A DNA stretch of 64,000 nt from positions 1 through 64,000 of the forward strand of contig NZ_JBNPXF010000013.1 of NCBI RefSeq assembly GCF_050433445.1. Reading direction: 5' to 3'. The notes below the pieces were generated by a model, which saw only the letters and a program-made list of their open reading frames with translations, was not told the DNA's origin and did not search any database. The DNA comes from Kroppenstedtia sanguinis (GTDB taxonomy: Bacteria > Bacillota > Bacilli > Thermoactinomycetales > DSM-45169). This document shows positions 23,352-31,576 of this stretch, piece after piece (position 1 is the stretch's first letter; the number at the start of each line of letters is the position of its first letter). A program made the position numbers and the translations under genes.

Positions 23352-25552
23352 CCGAACACCCCAGGAAAATTATTGGAACTTGGATCATTTTGTTACTGTC
23401 CTCGGCTTATTTCGCCGTTCAATTGCCTGATTCCCTGTCCGCAGGAGGTTTTAACGACCCCAACAGCGAATCCGCCACAACCAAAGAGGTTTTGGAAAAA
23501 AAATTTGAAAACAGACACCCACAAACCCTGATCTTGGTAATAAGCAACAAAAAATATTCTGTATCCGACCCTGTATTTAAAGAAGCTGTCGACGGAGCAA
23601 AACAAATTATCCAGCAAAATGATCTTGTTGCCTCCGTGGAAACTTACTATGAGACAAAAAATGAGAAGCTGGTTTCCAAAGATCAAAAGAAAACCTTTTT
23701 AATGATCGGGATTGAGGGAACAGAGAATCAAGCCAACAACTTGGTACCTAAGCTGAGTGAACAACTGACCCAACAAGGCGGGAGCGAATTAAAAAACTTT
23801 AAATGGTGGGTCACCGGCGGCCCCTCACTCACCTATGCCCTCAATGATGCCACCAAACAAGAAGTCACCAAGGCAGAAATCATCGCCATCCCGGCCATGA
23901 TTCTCATTCTACTGGTCGTACTGGGAACAGCGGCATCAACCGTTGTCCCTCTGATCATGATCGCCTTTGCCCTGGGTACCACCATGGCTGTCTGTTATTT
24001 CATCGCCGATCAGGTCACTCTCAATATATTGCTAACCAATGCGGTCAGTATGATCGGACTCGGCGTGGTGGTGGATTACTGCCTGTTCCTGATGAGTCGC
24101 TTCCGTCAGGAATTACAAAAGTATGAATCGAAAAAAGCGGTCCGGATTTCTGTAATGACTGCCGGAAGAGCGGTGTTTTTCTCCGGAGTCACCGTTGCCA
24201 TCAGTCTTTCGTCCCTATTTTTACCAAATATCATGATTTTCAATTCCATCGCCATTGGCGGGGTGGTTGTTGTTATCTTCTCCGTTTTGGTTGCCAACAC
24301 CCTGTTGCCTTCTGTGTTGGTCTTGATGGGAACAAAAATCAATTGGGGTGCCATCCCCTTTCTGCAAAGAAAAAAGTCACGATCCCGCTGGGAATCTTTC
24401 TCCCACCGTCTAATGAAACGCCCAGTTCTGTTCCTGATCCCAGTTATTTTACTGTTGCTGGTATTTTCTTGGCCGGTCCAACAGGTCAAAATGCAGGTTC
24501 CGGTAGCCTCCGCCTCGATTTTACCTGAAAATAACACCGCCCGAGACGGATTTGAAGTATTGGCCGGTGAATTCGGCCAGGGAGATGTCTTCCCCATCGA
24601 GGTCGCCATGCGATCCAAAAACGGAAATATCCTTTCACCGGACAGTTTGGAAGATATTGATTCCGTTACAAGAAAGATAGAGAAGCTGGACAATGTTAAA
24701 GAAGTGACCAGTTTAACCAACTGGAACAAGGATTGGAAGCTTGATCAGTATAAACGAATTTATAAAAACACCGACTCTCTTCCTGATGATGCACAAAATC
24801 AGTTGTCCAATCTTGTAAACCTGAATCGTGGCCAAGATACCGCGATCCTTCTCGTGTCAGCCAAGACACCAGCAGACAGCAAAGCCACCCATGATCTGGT
24901 GAAAGAGGTCCGACAGGTATTGGATCATGAAACCATTCAAACATTTCAATATCATGTTGGAGGAGAAACAGCTACAGGCTTGGACTTTGACCAACGTGTC
25001 ATCGGCAGCTTCCCCTATATCATCGTCACCGTTCTCGCGATCAGTTTCTTTATCCTGGTAATCACTTTCCGATCCCTGCTAATTCCGCTGAAGGCATTGA
25101 TGTTGAACAGCCTTGTTATGCTGGCCAGCCTAGGATTGCTCGTCTATTTATTTCTTGACGGCGAAGGCTCCACTATTAACTCCGTCACCCCCGTTGTTCT
25201 CTTTGCCGTATTGTTCGGTTTGAGTATGGACTATGAAGTATTGATTATCAGTCGAATGCGTGAGTTCCATGAAGCCGGTTTTTCCAACCGGGAGAGTGTG
25301 GCCAAAGGAATAGCGGCCACCGCTGGCTTGGTGAACGGAGCGGCTGCGATCATGATTGCTGTGTTTGCCGCTTTTTCCCTGGTGAAGATCCGAATCGTCG
25401 CTGAACTGGGTTTCGGCTTGGCCATATCCATCCTGTTGGATGCCACGCTGGTCCGTTCCGTATTGGTTCCAACTTCGATGCGTTTGCTGGGGAGTGCAAA
25501 CTGGTGGCTACCGTTCATCAGGTCAAGAAAAATAAAAGGTGAGGCCGTATGA
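23324..25552 (+). CDS. MMPL/RND-family lipid-type exporter
   Basis: A 742-residue RND protein of the MMPL class with the usual two-fold repeat: a membrane segment, an extracytoplasmic domain (about 33-180), six membrane helices, a second external domain (about 400-565) and six more helices. The proton-relay DY pairs are present in GLGVVVDYCLFLMSRFRQ near residue 245 and FGLSMDYEVLIISRMRE near 638. It likely exports a lipid or hydrophobic product made by its operon neighbours, as MMPL proteins of actinobacteria do; this is inferred. ATG 23324 overlaps the end of the acyltransferase gene. Confidence 0.87.
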   Translation: MFKWLAKIVTEHPRKIIGTWIILLLSSAYFAVQLPDSLSAGGFNDPNSESATTKEVLEKKFENRHPQTLILVISNKKYSVSDPVFKEAVDGAKQIIQQNDLVASVETYYETKNEKLVSKDQKKTFLMIGIEGTENQANNLVPKLSEQLTQQGGSELKNFKWWVTGGPSLTYALNDATKQEVTKAEIIAIPAMILILLVVLGTAASTVVPLIMIAFALGTTMAVCYFIADQVTLNILLTNAVSMIGLGVVVDYCLFLMSRFRQELQKYESKKAVRISVMTAGRAVFFSGVTVAISLSSLFLPNIMIFNSIAIGGVVVVIFSVLVANTLLPSVLVLMGTKINWGAIPFLQRKKSRSRWESFSHRLMKRPVLFLIPVILLLLVFSWPVQQVKMQVPVASASILPENNTARDGFEVLAGEFGQGDVFPIEVAMRSKNGNILSPDSLEDIDSVTRKIEKLDNVKEVTSLTNWNKDWKLDQYKRIYKNTDSLPDDAQNQLSNLVNLNRGQDTAILLVSAKTPADSKATHDLVKEVRQVLDHETIQTFQYHVGGETATGLDFDQRVIGSFPYIIVTVLAISFFILVITFRSLLIPLKALMLNSLVMLASLGLLVYLFLDGEGSTINSVTPVVLFAVLFGLSMDYEVLIISRMREFHEAGFSNRESVAKGIAATAGLVNGAAAIMIAVFAAFSLVKIRIVAELGFGLAISILLDATLVRSVLVPTSMRLLGSANWWLPFIRSRKIKGEAV

Positions 25553-26157
25553 TTTACACGATTGGGCTACCAACATTCAACGATTTGAACGAATGGACTC
25601 CCGACACAGACATTCATTTTCAAACCGAAGATATCCTGGTCATTCATGCTGTGGGGAACCGAATTTATTGGGAATCTGGTCCCTCTTCCCAATCTTTCAG
25701 GCTAAAAGAAATTCTGCCCACTCCATTACAAAGGCAACGGATACATCAATTCTTGTGTCGGGGTGGAACCATTATCACTTCGCTCACAGATCCCGAACAA
25801 CCGTTAACGATACCCGTATTCGAAGAAGAAGTTCTCAATTATCCGAGAGAACGCCTGACTCTACAAAAAAGCGATTCCCCACTTATGGATATTCAAATCG
25901 ATCCATATGATTGGCTTCCGGAAATTTGTAATCAGGTTCTGGTGAACTTATTCAAGCAATACTGGCATTTCAATCAAAAAGTTATCTCTTTTCAACAACA
26001 ATCCAACCTGATCACCAGTACCTCCTTTGAAGGGTTTATACTACCCATCGGTTCCGGAAAAGGCCGACTGGTCCTTACTCCATTATTATCGTCTTCTCCG
26101 ATGCCCGATTTCACAAAAAAATTGAAACTGCTCATCGCAGAACTCCAGGAGGCTTGA
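25549..26157 (+). CDS. Unknown protein in the MMPL operon
   Basis: A 202-residue soluble protein I do not recognise. It starts IYTIGLPTFNDLNEWTPDTDIHFQTEDILVIH and has a mixed alpha/beta pattern with no signal peptide, membrane helix or catalytic motif. Its ATG overlaps the MMPL stop (ATGA), so the two are coupled and probably stoichiometric. fabG starts 4 nt after it. An accessory role in the same pathway is the simplest guess. Confidence 0.75.
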   Translation: MIYTIGLPTFNDLNEWTPDTDIHFQTEDILVIHAVGNRIYWESGPSSQSFRLKEILPTPLQRQRIHQFLCRGGTIITSLTDPEQPLTIPVFEEEVLNYPRERLTLQKSDSPLMDIQIDPYDWLPEICNQVLVNLFKQYWHFNQKVISFQQQSNLITSTSFEGFILPIGSGKGRLVLTPLLSSSPMPDFTKKLKLLIAELQEA

Positions 26158-26161
26158 TTCC

Positions 26162-26905
26162 ATGATGTTACGGGACAAAACCGTGGTGGTTACCGGTGGA
26201 TCACGGGGAATCGGAAGACAGATCGCTTGCACCTTGAGTAAAGAAGGTGCAAGCGTGGTGATCAATTATGTAAAGAATAAGGAAGAAGCTGAATCCACAT
26301 TGCAACAGATCCGCCGGAACGGGGGAATTGCAGATATTTATAGAGCGGACATCGCCGACGAAAAACAAGCACAGGAATTAATCGAATTTACCTGTCACAA
26401 GTATGGACAAGTGGATGTATTGGTTAACAATGCCGGAATTACTCGTGATTCTTTACTGATCCAGATGCCGGCTGAAAGTTGGGATAAGGTAATTCGCACA
26501 AACCTCCGGGGACCCTTTCTATCCAGCAAATATTCACTTCGCAAAATGTTGCGCCAACGTTCGGGTAAGATTATCAATATCTCATCCATCTGCGGTCTTT
26601 TAGGGAATGCAGGCCAAGCAAATTACTCTGCCTCCAAGGCAGGAATCATCGGTCTGACCAAGTCGATTGCTCAGGAATACAGTTCCAAAGGAATTACAGC
26701 CAATGTGGTGTCACCCGGCCCCATTAAAACCGAGATGACCTTGAAAGTACCGGAAGAAATCATGAAACAAAAGGTGGAATCAACCATGATGCAACGACCC
26801 GGTTCCGCAAAGGAAGTCTCTCATGTTGTTTTGTTTCTGGCTTCCTGTTTAGGGGATTATGTAAACGGGGAAGTGATCCGGGTAGATGGTGGGATTAAAT
26901 ACTAA
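26162..26905 (+). CDS. FabG-like 3-oxoacyl-ACP reductase
   Basis: A 247-residue classical SDR close to FabG: VTGGSRGIGRQIAC at residues 10-23, VNNAGITRDSLL near 87, Ser in INISSICGL near 138, YSASKAGIIGLTKS near 153 and the FabG-like C-terminus GEVIRVDGGIKY. It probably reduces a 3-ketoacyl chain on ACP or CoA for the acyltransferase and transporter encoded upstream. It is the last gene of the tight operon that begins with ribB. Confidence 0.85.
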   Translation: MMLRDKTVVVTGGSRGIGRQIACTLSKEGASVVINYVKNKEEAESTLQQIRRNGGIADIYRADIADEKQAQELIEFTCHKYGQVDVLVNNAGITRDSLLIQMPAESWDKVIRTNLRGPFLSSKYSLRKMLRQRSGKIINISSICGLLGNAGQANYSASKAGIIGLTKSIAQEYSSKGITANVVSPGPIKTEMTLKVPEEIMKQKVESTMMQRPGSAKEVSHVVLFLASCLGDYVNGEVIRVDGGIKY

Positions 26906-26942
26906 AATCACTAAAAATGGACATTAGATACTTCCATATGTT

Positions 26943-26965
26943 ATATTATATCGAAAATATAATAT
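26943..26965. promoter_or_regulatory. AT-rich inverted repeat upstream of the regulator gene
   Basis: Perfect 9-bp arms ATATTATAT and ATATAATAT separated by CGAAA, 16 nt before the regulator ATG. It also contains TATAAT-like hexamers, so it may be an autoregulatory operator over a promoter. Confidence 0.5.
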
Positions 26966-26980
26966 AATATTGGTGGTCTG

Positions 26981-27613
26981 ATGGAAAACAAACACATCAT
27001 TTTATATTCGGGAAACACTTGGTTAATTCAACTGATTACCCATTTGTTCCAACACGACGGGATTCAAGTGGTCGTTGTTAAAAGCCCAATGGATATAAAA
27101 CCCGCCCTTACCAAGAAGGGATGTATCTCCTTGATGCTTGATTTTCCGGAGCCGGATGAAAGTGACTTTCATCTATGGAAAGAGTTGTCCCATGATTGCA
27201 AGGTTGCCATATTGATTTTCAGTTCAAACAACCAAACTGTGTCTCATTTTGTCACACGGGAAAATGCTGCTATTTTCATGCACACCCCTTTAAGTAAACT
27301 GTTTCAAGCGTTGTATCCCGGGCAAAAAACCATTCGATTGAATTCGGATACGTTTTTTGACATTGCTGGCCACTGTATTGACAAACGTGGGGAACGATCC
27401 CACCTTTCCACGATCGAATTCAAACTTCTCTATCTTCTGACCCTCCACAGGGGTCAAGCCGTTTCTTCGACAGATCTAATCCAAGACGCTGAATTGCCCG
27501 ATTTGAATTCACTTTATGTTTATATTAGCAAGCTGAGGGAAAAAGTCGAAGACTCACCCAAAAGACCAAAGATTTTGGTTACCGAGAGGGGCGTCGGATA
27601 TAAAATTCTGTAA
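26981..27613 (+). CDS. OmpR/PhoB-type regulator with degenerate receiver domain
   Basis: A 210-residue protein. The C-terminal part (about 118-210) is a winged helix of the OmpR type (HLSTIEFKLLYLLTLHRGQAVSS, LNSLYVYISKLREKVE, ILVTERGVGYKIL). The N-terminal 110 residues have receiver-like length and pattern but lack the acidic pair after strand 1 (HIILYSGNTWL) and the conserved lysine (FMHTPLSKL), although an aspartate is present in SLMLDFPEP. It is probably phosphorylation-independent. It may control the ribB-fabG operon upstream. No histidine kinase is nearby. Confidence 0.78.
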   Translation: MENKHIILYSGNTWLIQLITHLFQHDGIQVVVVKSPMDIKPALTKKGCISLMLDFPEPDESDFHLWKELSHDCKVAILIFSSNNQTVSHFVTRENAAIFMHTPLSKLFQALYPGQKTIRLNSDTFFDIAGHCIDKRGERSHLSTIEFKLLYLLTLHRGQAVSSTDLIQDAELPDLNSLYVYISKLREKVEDSPKRPKILVTERGVGYKIL

Positions 27614-27634
27614 GTTTGAAAGGAGTGTGCGTTC

Positions 27635-28072
27635 ATTATCCGATTCCAAAATGAGGTTGTCATCAATCAAGGTCGGGAGCGTGTTTTTGCTTACATAGCC
27701 AATGTTCAAAAGGCAACGGAATGGAATTATGCTGTCATCCGAGTGGAGGAAATCCAGCGAAAAAAAGACATCATCGGCTCCGAGTATGTTCTCGTGCGAA
27801 TGTTTGCAAACAAGGAAGCCCGGGATCACATCGTGGTCACGCAACATCTTCCCGGGCAGCGTTTTGCGGTTGAGTCCATTGCCGGTGGACCCTTTCCCTA
27901 TGGTTTGGAATACAATTTTGCCGACAAGGATGGGGCAACGGTGGTCACTAACAAAGCCCGGTTCAAACCCAGGGGCTTTAAAGGCATGCTAGCCTCTTTG
28001 GCAGTCCCCCGGATCAAAAAGGAAGTGTTTCACAATCTGTGTATCATGAAAAAGATCGTGGAGTCGGGGTAA
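27635..28072 (+). CDS. SRPBCC (START/polyketide-cyclase-like) protein with probable AUU start
   Basis: A 145-residue helix-grip protein. The opening reads IRFQNEVVINQGRERVFAYIANVQKATEWNYAV, the standard SRPBCC N-terminus. The only in-frame start upstream of it is ATT at 27635, with AAAGGAG 9 nt before. The first canonical start in frame (GTG 27743) would remove a third of the domain. SRPBCC proteins bind hydrophobic ligands, which would fit the neighbouring lipid-type operon. It begins 21 nt after the regulator gene. The frame is intact to the TAA. Confidence 0.72.
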   Translation: MIRFQNEVVINQGRERVFAYIANVQKATEWNYAVIRVEEIQRKKDIIGSEYVLVRMFANKEARDHIVVTQHLPGQRFAVESIAGGPFPYGLEYNFADKDGATVVTNKARFKPRGFKGMLASLAVPRIKKEVFHNLCIMKKIVESG

Positions 28073-28101
28073 CTAACAGCACCGACGCCACTTCAAACCT
28101 C

Positions 28102-28338
28102 ATGCGGTGGGACGTCATAAAAAAACATCGAAGAGTCATAAAAACAAACCGAAACCTGGATCCCATGGTCTTGGCTTGTTTTGTTGATGCGGCCCGCCGA
28201 AGAGGTTTTTTGGTAACCGCCATTCACAATCACTGGTTGTTTGAAAAACCCCGCCTGATGTACCTTCATTTGGAGTCCGTCGAAAACCCCGTGCAATTCG
28301 CAATCAAACTGAGAAAGGCTTTAAATTTGTTAAATTGA
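28102..28338 (+). pseudogene. C-terminal fragment of a DUF1259 (LpqO/LppY-like) protein
   Basis: About 78 codons whose product (MVLACFVDAARRRGFLVTAI, HNHWLFEKPRLMYLH, then VENPVQFAIKLRKAL) matches from memory the C-terminal repeat of DUF1259 proteins, including the HNHWL motif. Full proteins are several times longer. No Shine-Dalgarno sequence precedes the ATG at 28102. It is most likely a relic left by a deletion between the SRPBCC gene and the IS200/IS605-like end that follows. Confidence 0.65.
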
Positions 28339-28340
28339 CA

Positions 28341-28400
28341 CTCCCCACGCCTAAAAGGCGTGGGATTCTTGGGTAATCTCCAGTAACCCGGAGAAATGGA
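28341..28400 (+). repeat. IS200/IS605-type end, solo remnant
   Basis: The hairpin CCCACGCC-TAAAA-GGCGTGGG (28344-28364) is followed by GATTCTTGGGTAATCTCC and AGTAACCCGGAGAAATGG. The hairpin-plus-GATTCTTG form is typical of IS605-group right ends. About 38 nt recur at 43426-43462. No transposase or tnpB gene is adjacent. The rest of the gene-free stretch to 28608 shows nothing else recognisable. Confidence 0.6.
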
Positions 28401-28608
28401 CCTGATGATGAGGTTTATTAACCCTAAAAAAAGGAATAGGATTCCAGGAGGAAAAATCCGACAAGCTTCTTGTCAACCCCAAATAAACTATGGATTGTCA
28501 CAGCTTCCACCGGTCTCCCCAGGAAATTTCCCAAAGTATGTTAAAGTAAGAGTTGTGTCGTCGGCGGTTCTTTTTGACTCCGCCTAAAATTGAACAGGAG
28601 GACATTCT

Positions 28609-29157
28609 GTGAATTGGTATAACCGTCTTAACAAGTACTTTCCCGAGGAAGAAATGAAAGCCTACGGCCAACTGTGCGACTTGATCCACGACCAGGACAT
28701 GTACCACAAAGAGGAAACGGAAGACTACCTCGTCCTGTACGGTGAATTCTCTTCCTTCGTCTTTGTGGATTACCTGCTGGTGAATCAAAAGCTGCGAGGC
28801 AAGGGTGTCGGAGGCCAGGTGATCCAAAAACTGAAGGCCAAAGGAAAACCGATCCTGCTGGAGGTGGAGCCTGTAGACCCTGAAGTGGCCGATACCCAAA
28901 AACGGGTCCGTTTCTATCAGAGAAATGGATTCAAAATTGCCGATCGCATCCAGTATGCATTGGAAACCAAAGACGGAGACACCTTTACACTGAATATCCA
29001 TTACTGGAGTCCCCAGCCTATCGGACAAAAATCAATCCTGGACATGATGACTCAAGTTTGCAATCAAATCCACGGCTACCGCTCCAAACAATATTACGGC
29101 CGAAATTATGCCGATCCGGACAAAGTTCTGAAACTGAAAGAGCCCATACTCAACTGA
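28609..29157 (+). CDS. GNAT-family N-acetyltransferase
   Basis: A 182-residue GNAT. The acetyl-CoA binding motif A is VNQKLRGKGVGGQVIQKLKAKG near residue 63, and VRFYQRNGFKIADRIQY near residue 103 is motif B. The C-terminal 50 residues (YWSPQPIGQKSILDMMTQV on) extend beyond the core fold. Substrate unknown. GTG start with AGGAGG 6 nt upstream; terminator follows. Confidence 0.85.
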   Translation: MNWYNRLNKYFPEEEMKAYGQLCDLIHDQDMYHKEETEDYLVLYGEFSSFVFVDYLLVNQKLRGKGVGGQVIQKLKAKGKPILLEVEPVDPEVADTQKRVRFYQRNGFKIADRIQYALETKDGDTFTLNIHYWSPQPIGQKSILDMMTQVCNQIHGYRSKQYYGRNYADPDKVLKLKEPILN

Positions 29158-29165
29158 ACTGAAAC

Positions 29166-29206
29166 AAACCCGGACTCCACGAGAGGTGGGGCTGGGTTTA
29201 TTTTTT
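29166..29206 (+). terminator. Terminator after the GNAT gene
   Basis: AAACCC..CTCCAC and GTGGGG..GGGTTT arms (one bulge), followed by ATTTTTTC. Confidence 0.75.
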
Positions 29207-29311
29207 CGCTCTACGTCCCTTGCCGGGAAAATTCGTGGACATGCATTTCCCGGAATCCACTACGACTTGACTGTGATACAATGGGGAAGTCCACCGAAGG
29301 GAGGCAATATC

Positions 29312-29749
29312 ATGAGCATCAAAGGAAGCATTGAAATGGAAAATGGCGGGAAGATTGAAATCCAGTTCTTCCCCGACGCCGCACCCAACACCGTAGCCAA
29401 CTTCCGCAAACTGGCCGATGAAGGCTTTTACAACGGATTAACCTTCCATCGCGTCATCCCCGGATTTGTCAGCCAGGGAGGGTGCCCGTTAGGCAACGGA
29501 CGGGGAGATGCCGGTTATACCATTGCCTGCGAAACAGAAAATAACCCTTACCGGCACGAACCCGGTTCTCTTTCCATGGCCCACGCCGGCAAAGATACCG
29601 GCTCCTGCCAGTTCTTCATTGTTCATGAAGCTCAGCCCCATCTCGACGGAATTCACACGGTCTTCGGCAAAGTAACCCAGGGACTGGACGTGGCCCTCAA
29701 CATGAAAAACGGCGACCGGATGAAAGAGGTCCAGGTCTGGGAAGATTAA
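29312..29749 (+). CDS. ppiB: Cyclophilin-type peptidyl-prolyl isomerase
   Basis: A 145-residue cytoplasmic cyclophilin. FFPDAAPNTVANFRKLADEGFYNGLTFHRVIPGFVSQGG covers the start of the active site with the catalytic arginine (FHRVIPGF). GSCQFFI and HLDGIHTVFGKV complete it. ATG 29312 with GAAGGGAGG upstream; the frame extends further but without support. Catalyses proline isomerisation in protein folding. Confidence 0.93.
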   Translation: MSIKGSIEMENGGKIEIQFFPDAAPNTVANFRKLADEGFYNGLTFHRVIPGFVSQGGCPLGNGRGDAGYTIACETENNPYRHEPGSLSMAHAGKDTGSCQFFIVHEAQPHLDGIHTVFGKVTQGLDVALNMKNGDRMKEVQVWED

Positions 29750-29758
29750 TCCAAAAAA

Positions 29759-29792
29759 GCAACACCGGGCGGATTTCATCACAGCCCGGTGT
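29759..29792. terminator. Terminator between ppiB and the GNAT pseudogene
   Basis: AACACCGGGC and GCCCGGTGTT arms around a 13-nt loop, lying between convergent genes. Confidence 0.75.
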
Positions 29793-29795
29793 TCG

Positions 29796-30303
29796 TCAAT
29801 TTAGGTCTTTCACCAGATGAATGTCTAAAGGCTCCAGGGCATATAGTCGCAGGTCCACCTTCGGGGCCAGCCGACAACCATATGCAAGTCGCTGAAATGT
29901 AGAGTTGATTCGCCTGTTTCTCCCGAGCCTATCGGCGGATCTCACCCATCCGTTTCCGGGCCATCCTTTGCCGTCGATATTTACGGCTTACATAGAGAAA
30001 AGCCATCTGCAACTGATCCCGCTTCTCTCCAATCCACTCTCCGCCTAACACCGCCATCCCTACCAGCCGGTCCCCAGTTAATGCTCCTAGACAGTGGCCG
30101 CCCTTACTTAGGATGGGAAGTAACATGCGATGATTCTTTTCCATCGTCTCCGGTGTCTAGGTGGGCACCTGAGTATCGATCCGCTCCCGGTGCAATTCTC
30201 CCTCCCGAAACAGGTATTGGTAGGTCACCTCCTCCGACCGATCAATCTCCCCCATTCGATCCAGTCTGCTTCTCCCAACTCTTCGATACCAATCATAATT
30301 CAT
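29796..30303 (-). pseudogene. GNAT acetyltransferase, disrupted by stops and a deletion
   Basis: Read on the minus strand from ATG 30303, the frame opens MNYDWYRRVGRSRLDRMGEI, meets an in-frame TAG after about 48 codons (just before TPETMEKNHR), continues as a GNAT core (ALTGDRLVGMAVLGGEWIG, FLYVSRKYRRQRMARKRMGE), meets a second TAG, goes on as AREKQANQLYISAT, then loses about 40 nt including the NxxxxFYxxxG part. It resumes in another frame as CRLAPKVDLRLYALEPLDIH to a final TGA at 29796. The pieces add up to one ordinary acetyltransferase, so this is a decayed gene. Confidence 0.85.
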
Positions 30304-30317
30304 TCTCCCTTCCGCTT

Positions 30318-30342
30318 AAAAAAAGCCGGGGGATCCCCCGGC
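30318..30342 (-). terminator. Terminator of the lipoate ligase gene
   Basis: Perfect GCCGGGGGATCCCCCGGC hairpin followed by seven T on the minus strand. Confidence 0.9.
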
Positions 30343-30354
30343 ACGGCTCTCACA

Positions 30355-31347
30355 TCAATAAACCAGATCGATAAACTCTTCCTTGGATACCTTTCCGAAA
30401 TACTCCCCGATGTCGATCCCTTCCAAAGCCTTGGCGATCTCCTCCCGATCATAGCGACAGCCGGTAAGCCGATCCTGAATCTCCCGGACATCCTTCACTC
30501 CAAAAAAGTCGCCGAAGATCGTACAACCCTCGATCATGCCCTTTTCCACCTGCAGGCGCACATCAATACTTCCCGCCCCTTCAAAGCGCCGGGAATACTC
30601 TACATTAAATTTAGGGGAGTGGCCGACGTTCCAGTCCCAGTTACGGTAGCGTTCCTCAGAAATTTGATGGATGATCTCCCAGTCCGCTTCGGTAAGATGG
30701 TATTGGGGAATCTCCGCCTCTCCCTCAAAGATATAGCGAAGCAGAATCTCGCGGAATTCCTCCACAGACAGCTTGCGATCCAGAAACTCGCTGATATTGG
30801 CCACCCGGCTCCGCACCGATTTGGTGCTTTTCGACTGGAACTTCTCCTTTTTCACATTCAAAGCTTCCGCCACTTGGCCCAAATCCACATCCAACATCAG
30901 CGTACCGTGACTAAACATCCGTCCCTTGGTGCTGAATTGGGCGTTGCCGGAGATCTTCTTCTCCCCGACCTGGATGTCGTTGCGCCCGGTCATCTCCGCA
31001 TCGACCCCCAGTCGGTTCAACGCCTTGATCACCGGTTCGGTAAACTTGCGGAAGTTGAGGAAACTGTCTCCGTCATCTTTGGTAATAAAGCTGAAATTCA
31101 AATTCCCCCGGTCATGATAGACCGCCCCGCCCCCGGACAGCCGCCGGACCACATGGATCCCATGCTCCCGGCAATAGTCCACATGAATCTCTTCCACCGT
31201 GTTCTGGTTCCGTCCGATGATGATGGAAGGATCATTGATATAAAACAAGAGATACGTCTCGTTGATATCCAGATGCTTCAACACATATTCCTCAATCGCG
31301 AGATTCACCCGCGGATCGTAGTGATTCTGGTTGTCGATAAACAGCAA
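30355..31347 (-). CDS. lplJ: Lipoate-protein ligase
   Basis: A 330-residue two-domain lipoate ligase that activates lipoate with ATP and attaches it to lipoyl domains of 2-oxoacid dehydrogenases and GcvH. RRLSGGGAVYHDRGNLNFSFI near residue 67 is the lipoate/ATP site, GRNDIQVGEKKISGNAQF near residue 120 carries the catalytic lysine, and the C-terminal accessory domain (about 250-330) is present. TTG start at 31347 with GGGAGG upstream. Salvage of free lipoate is the expected role. Confidence 0.93.
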   Translation of the reverse strand: MLFIDNQNHYDPRVNLAIEEYVLKHLDINETYLLFYINDPSIIIGRNQNTVEEIHVDYCREHGIHVVRRLSGGGAVYHDRGNLNFSFITKDDGDSFLNFRKFTEPVIKALNRLGVDAEMTGRNDIQVGEKKISGNAQFSTKGRMFSHGTLMLDVDLGQVAEALNVKKEKFQSKSTKSVRSRVANISEFLDRKLSVEEFREILLRYIFEGEAEIPQYHLTEADWEIIHQISEERYRNWDWNVGHSPKFNVEYSRRFEGAGSIDVRLQVEKGMIEGCTIFGDFFGVKDVREIQDRLTGCRYDREEIAKALEGIDIGEYFGKVSKEEFIDLVY

Positions 31348-31525
31348 ACCCCTTCGCCTCCCTGTGTCATTTATACCTACTTAATTGTAGTCAATGTAGG
31401 AGGGACAAGCAATTGGGGGGCAGGGGTTATGTGTCGGCAAGATAGCAGGCGGGATCGGCCCGTGTTGCCAGTCTCAGTTCAATTCCAACCTTCAATGCTC
31501 CCCCTTCTTTTCGGTGGAAAAAATC

Positions 31526-31563
31526 CCCTCCCGGACTTTAACCTGGAGGGAGGGGATGATAAC
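31526..31563 (-). terminator. Terminator after the SUKH genes
   Basis: ATCCCCTCCC and GGGAGGGGAT arms followed by TTTTTTCC on the minus strand. Confidence 0.85.
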
Positions 31564-31576
31564 AAAGTAACCACCT

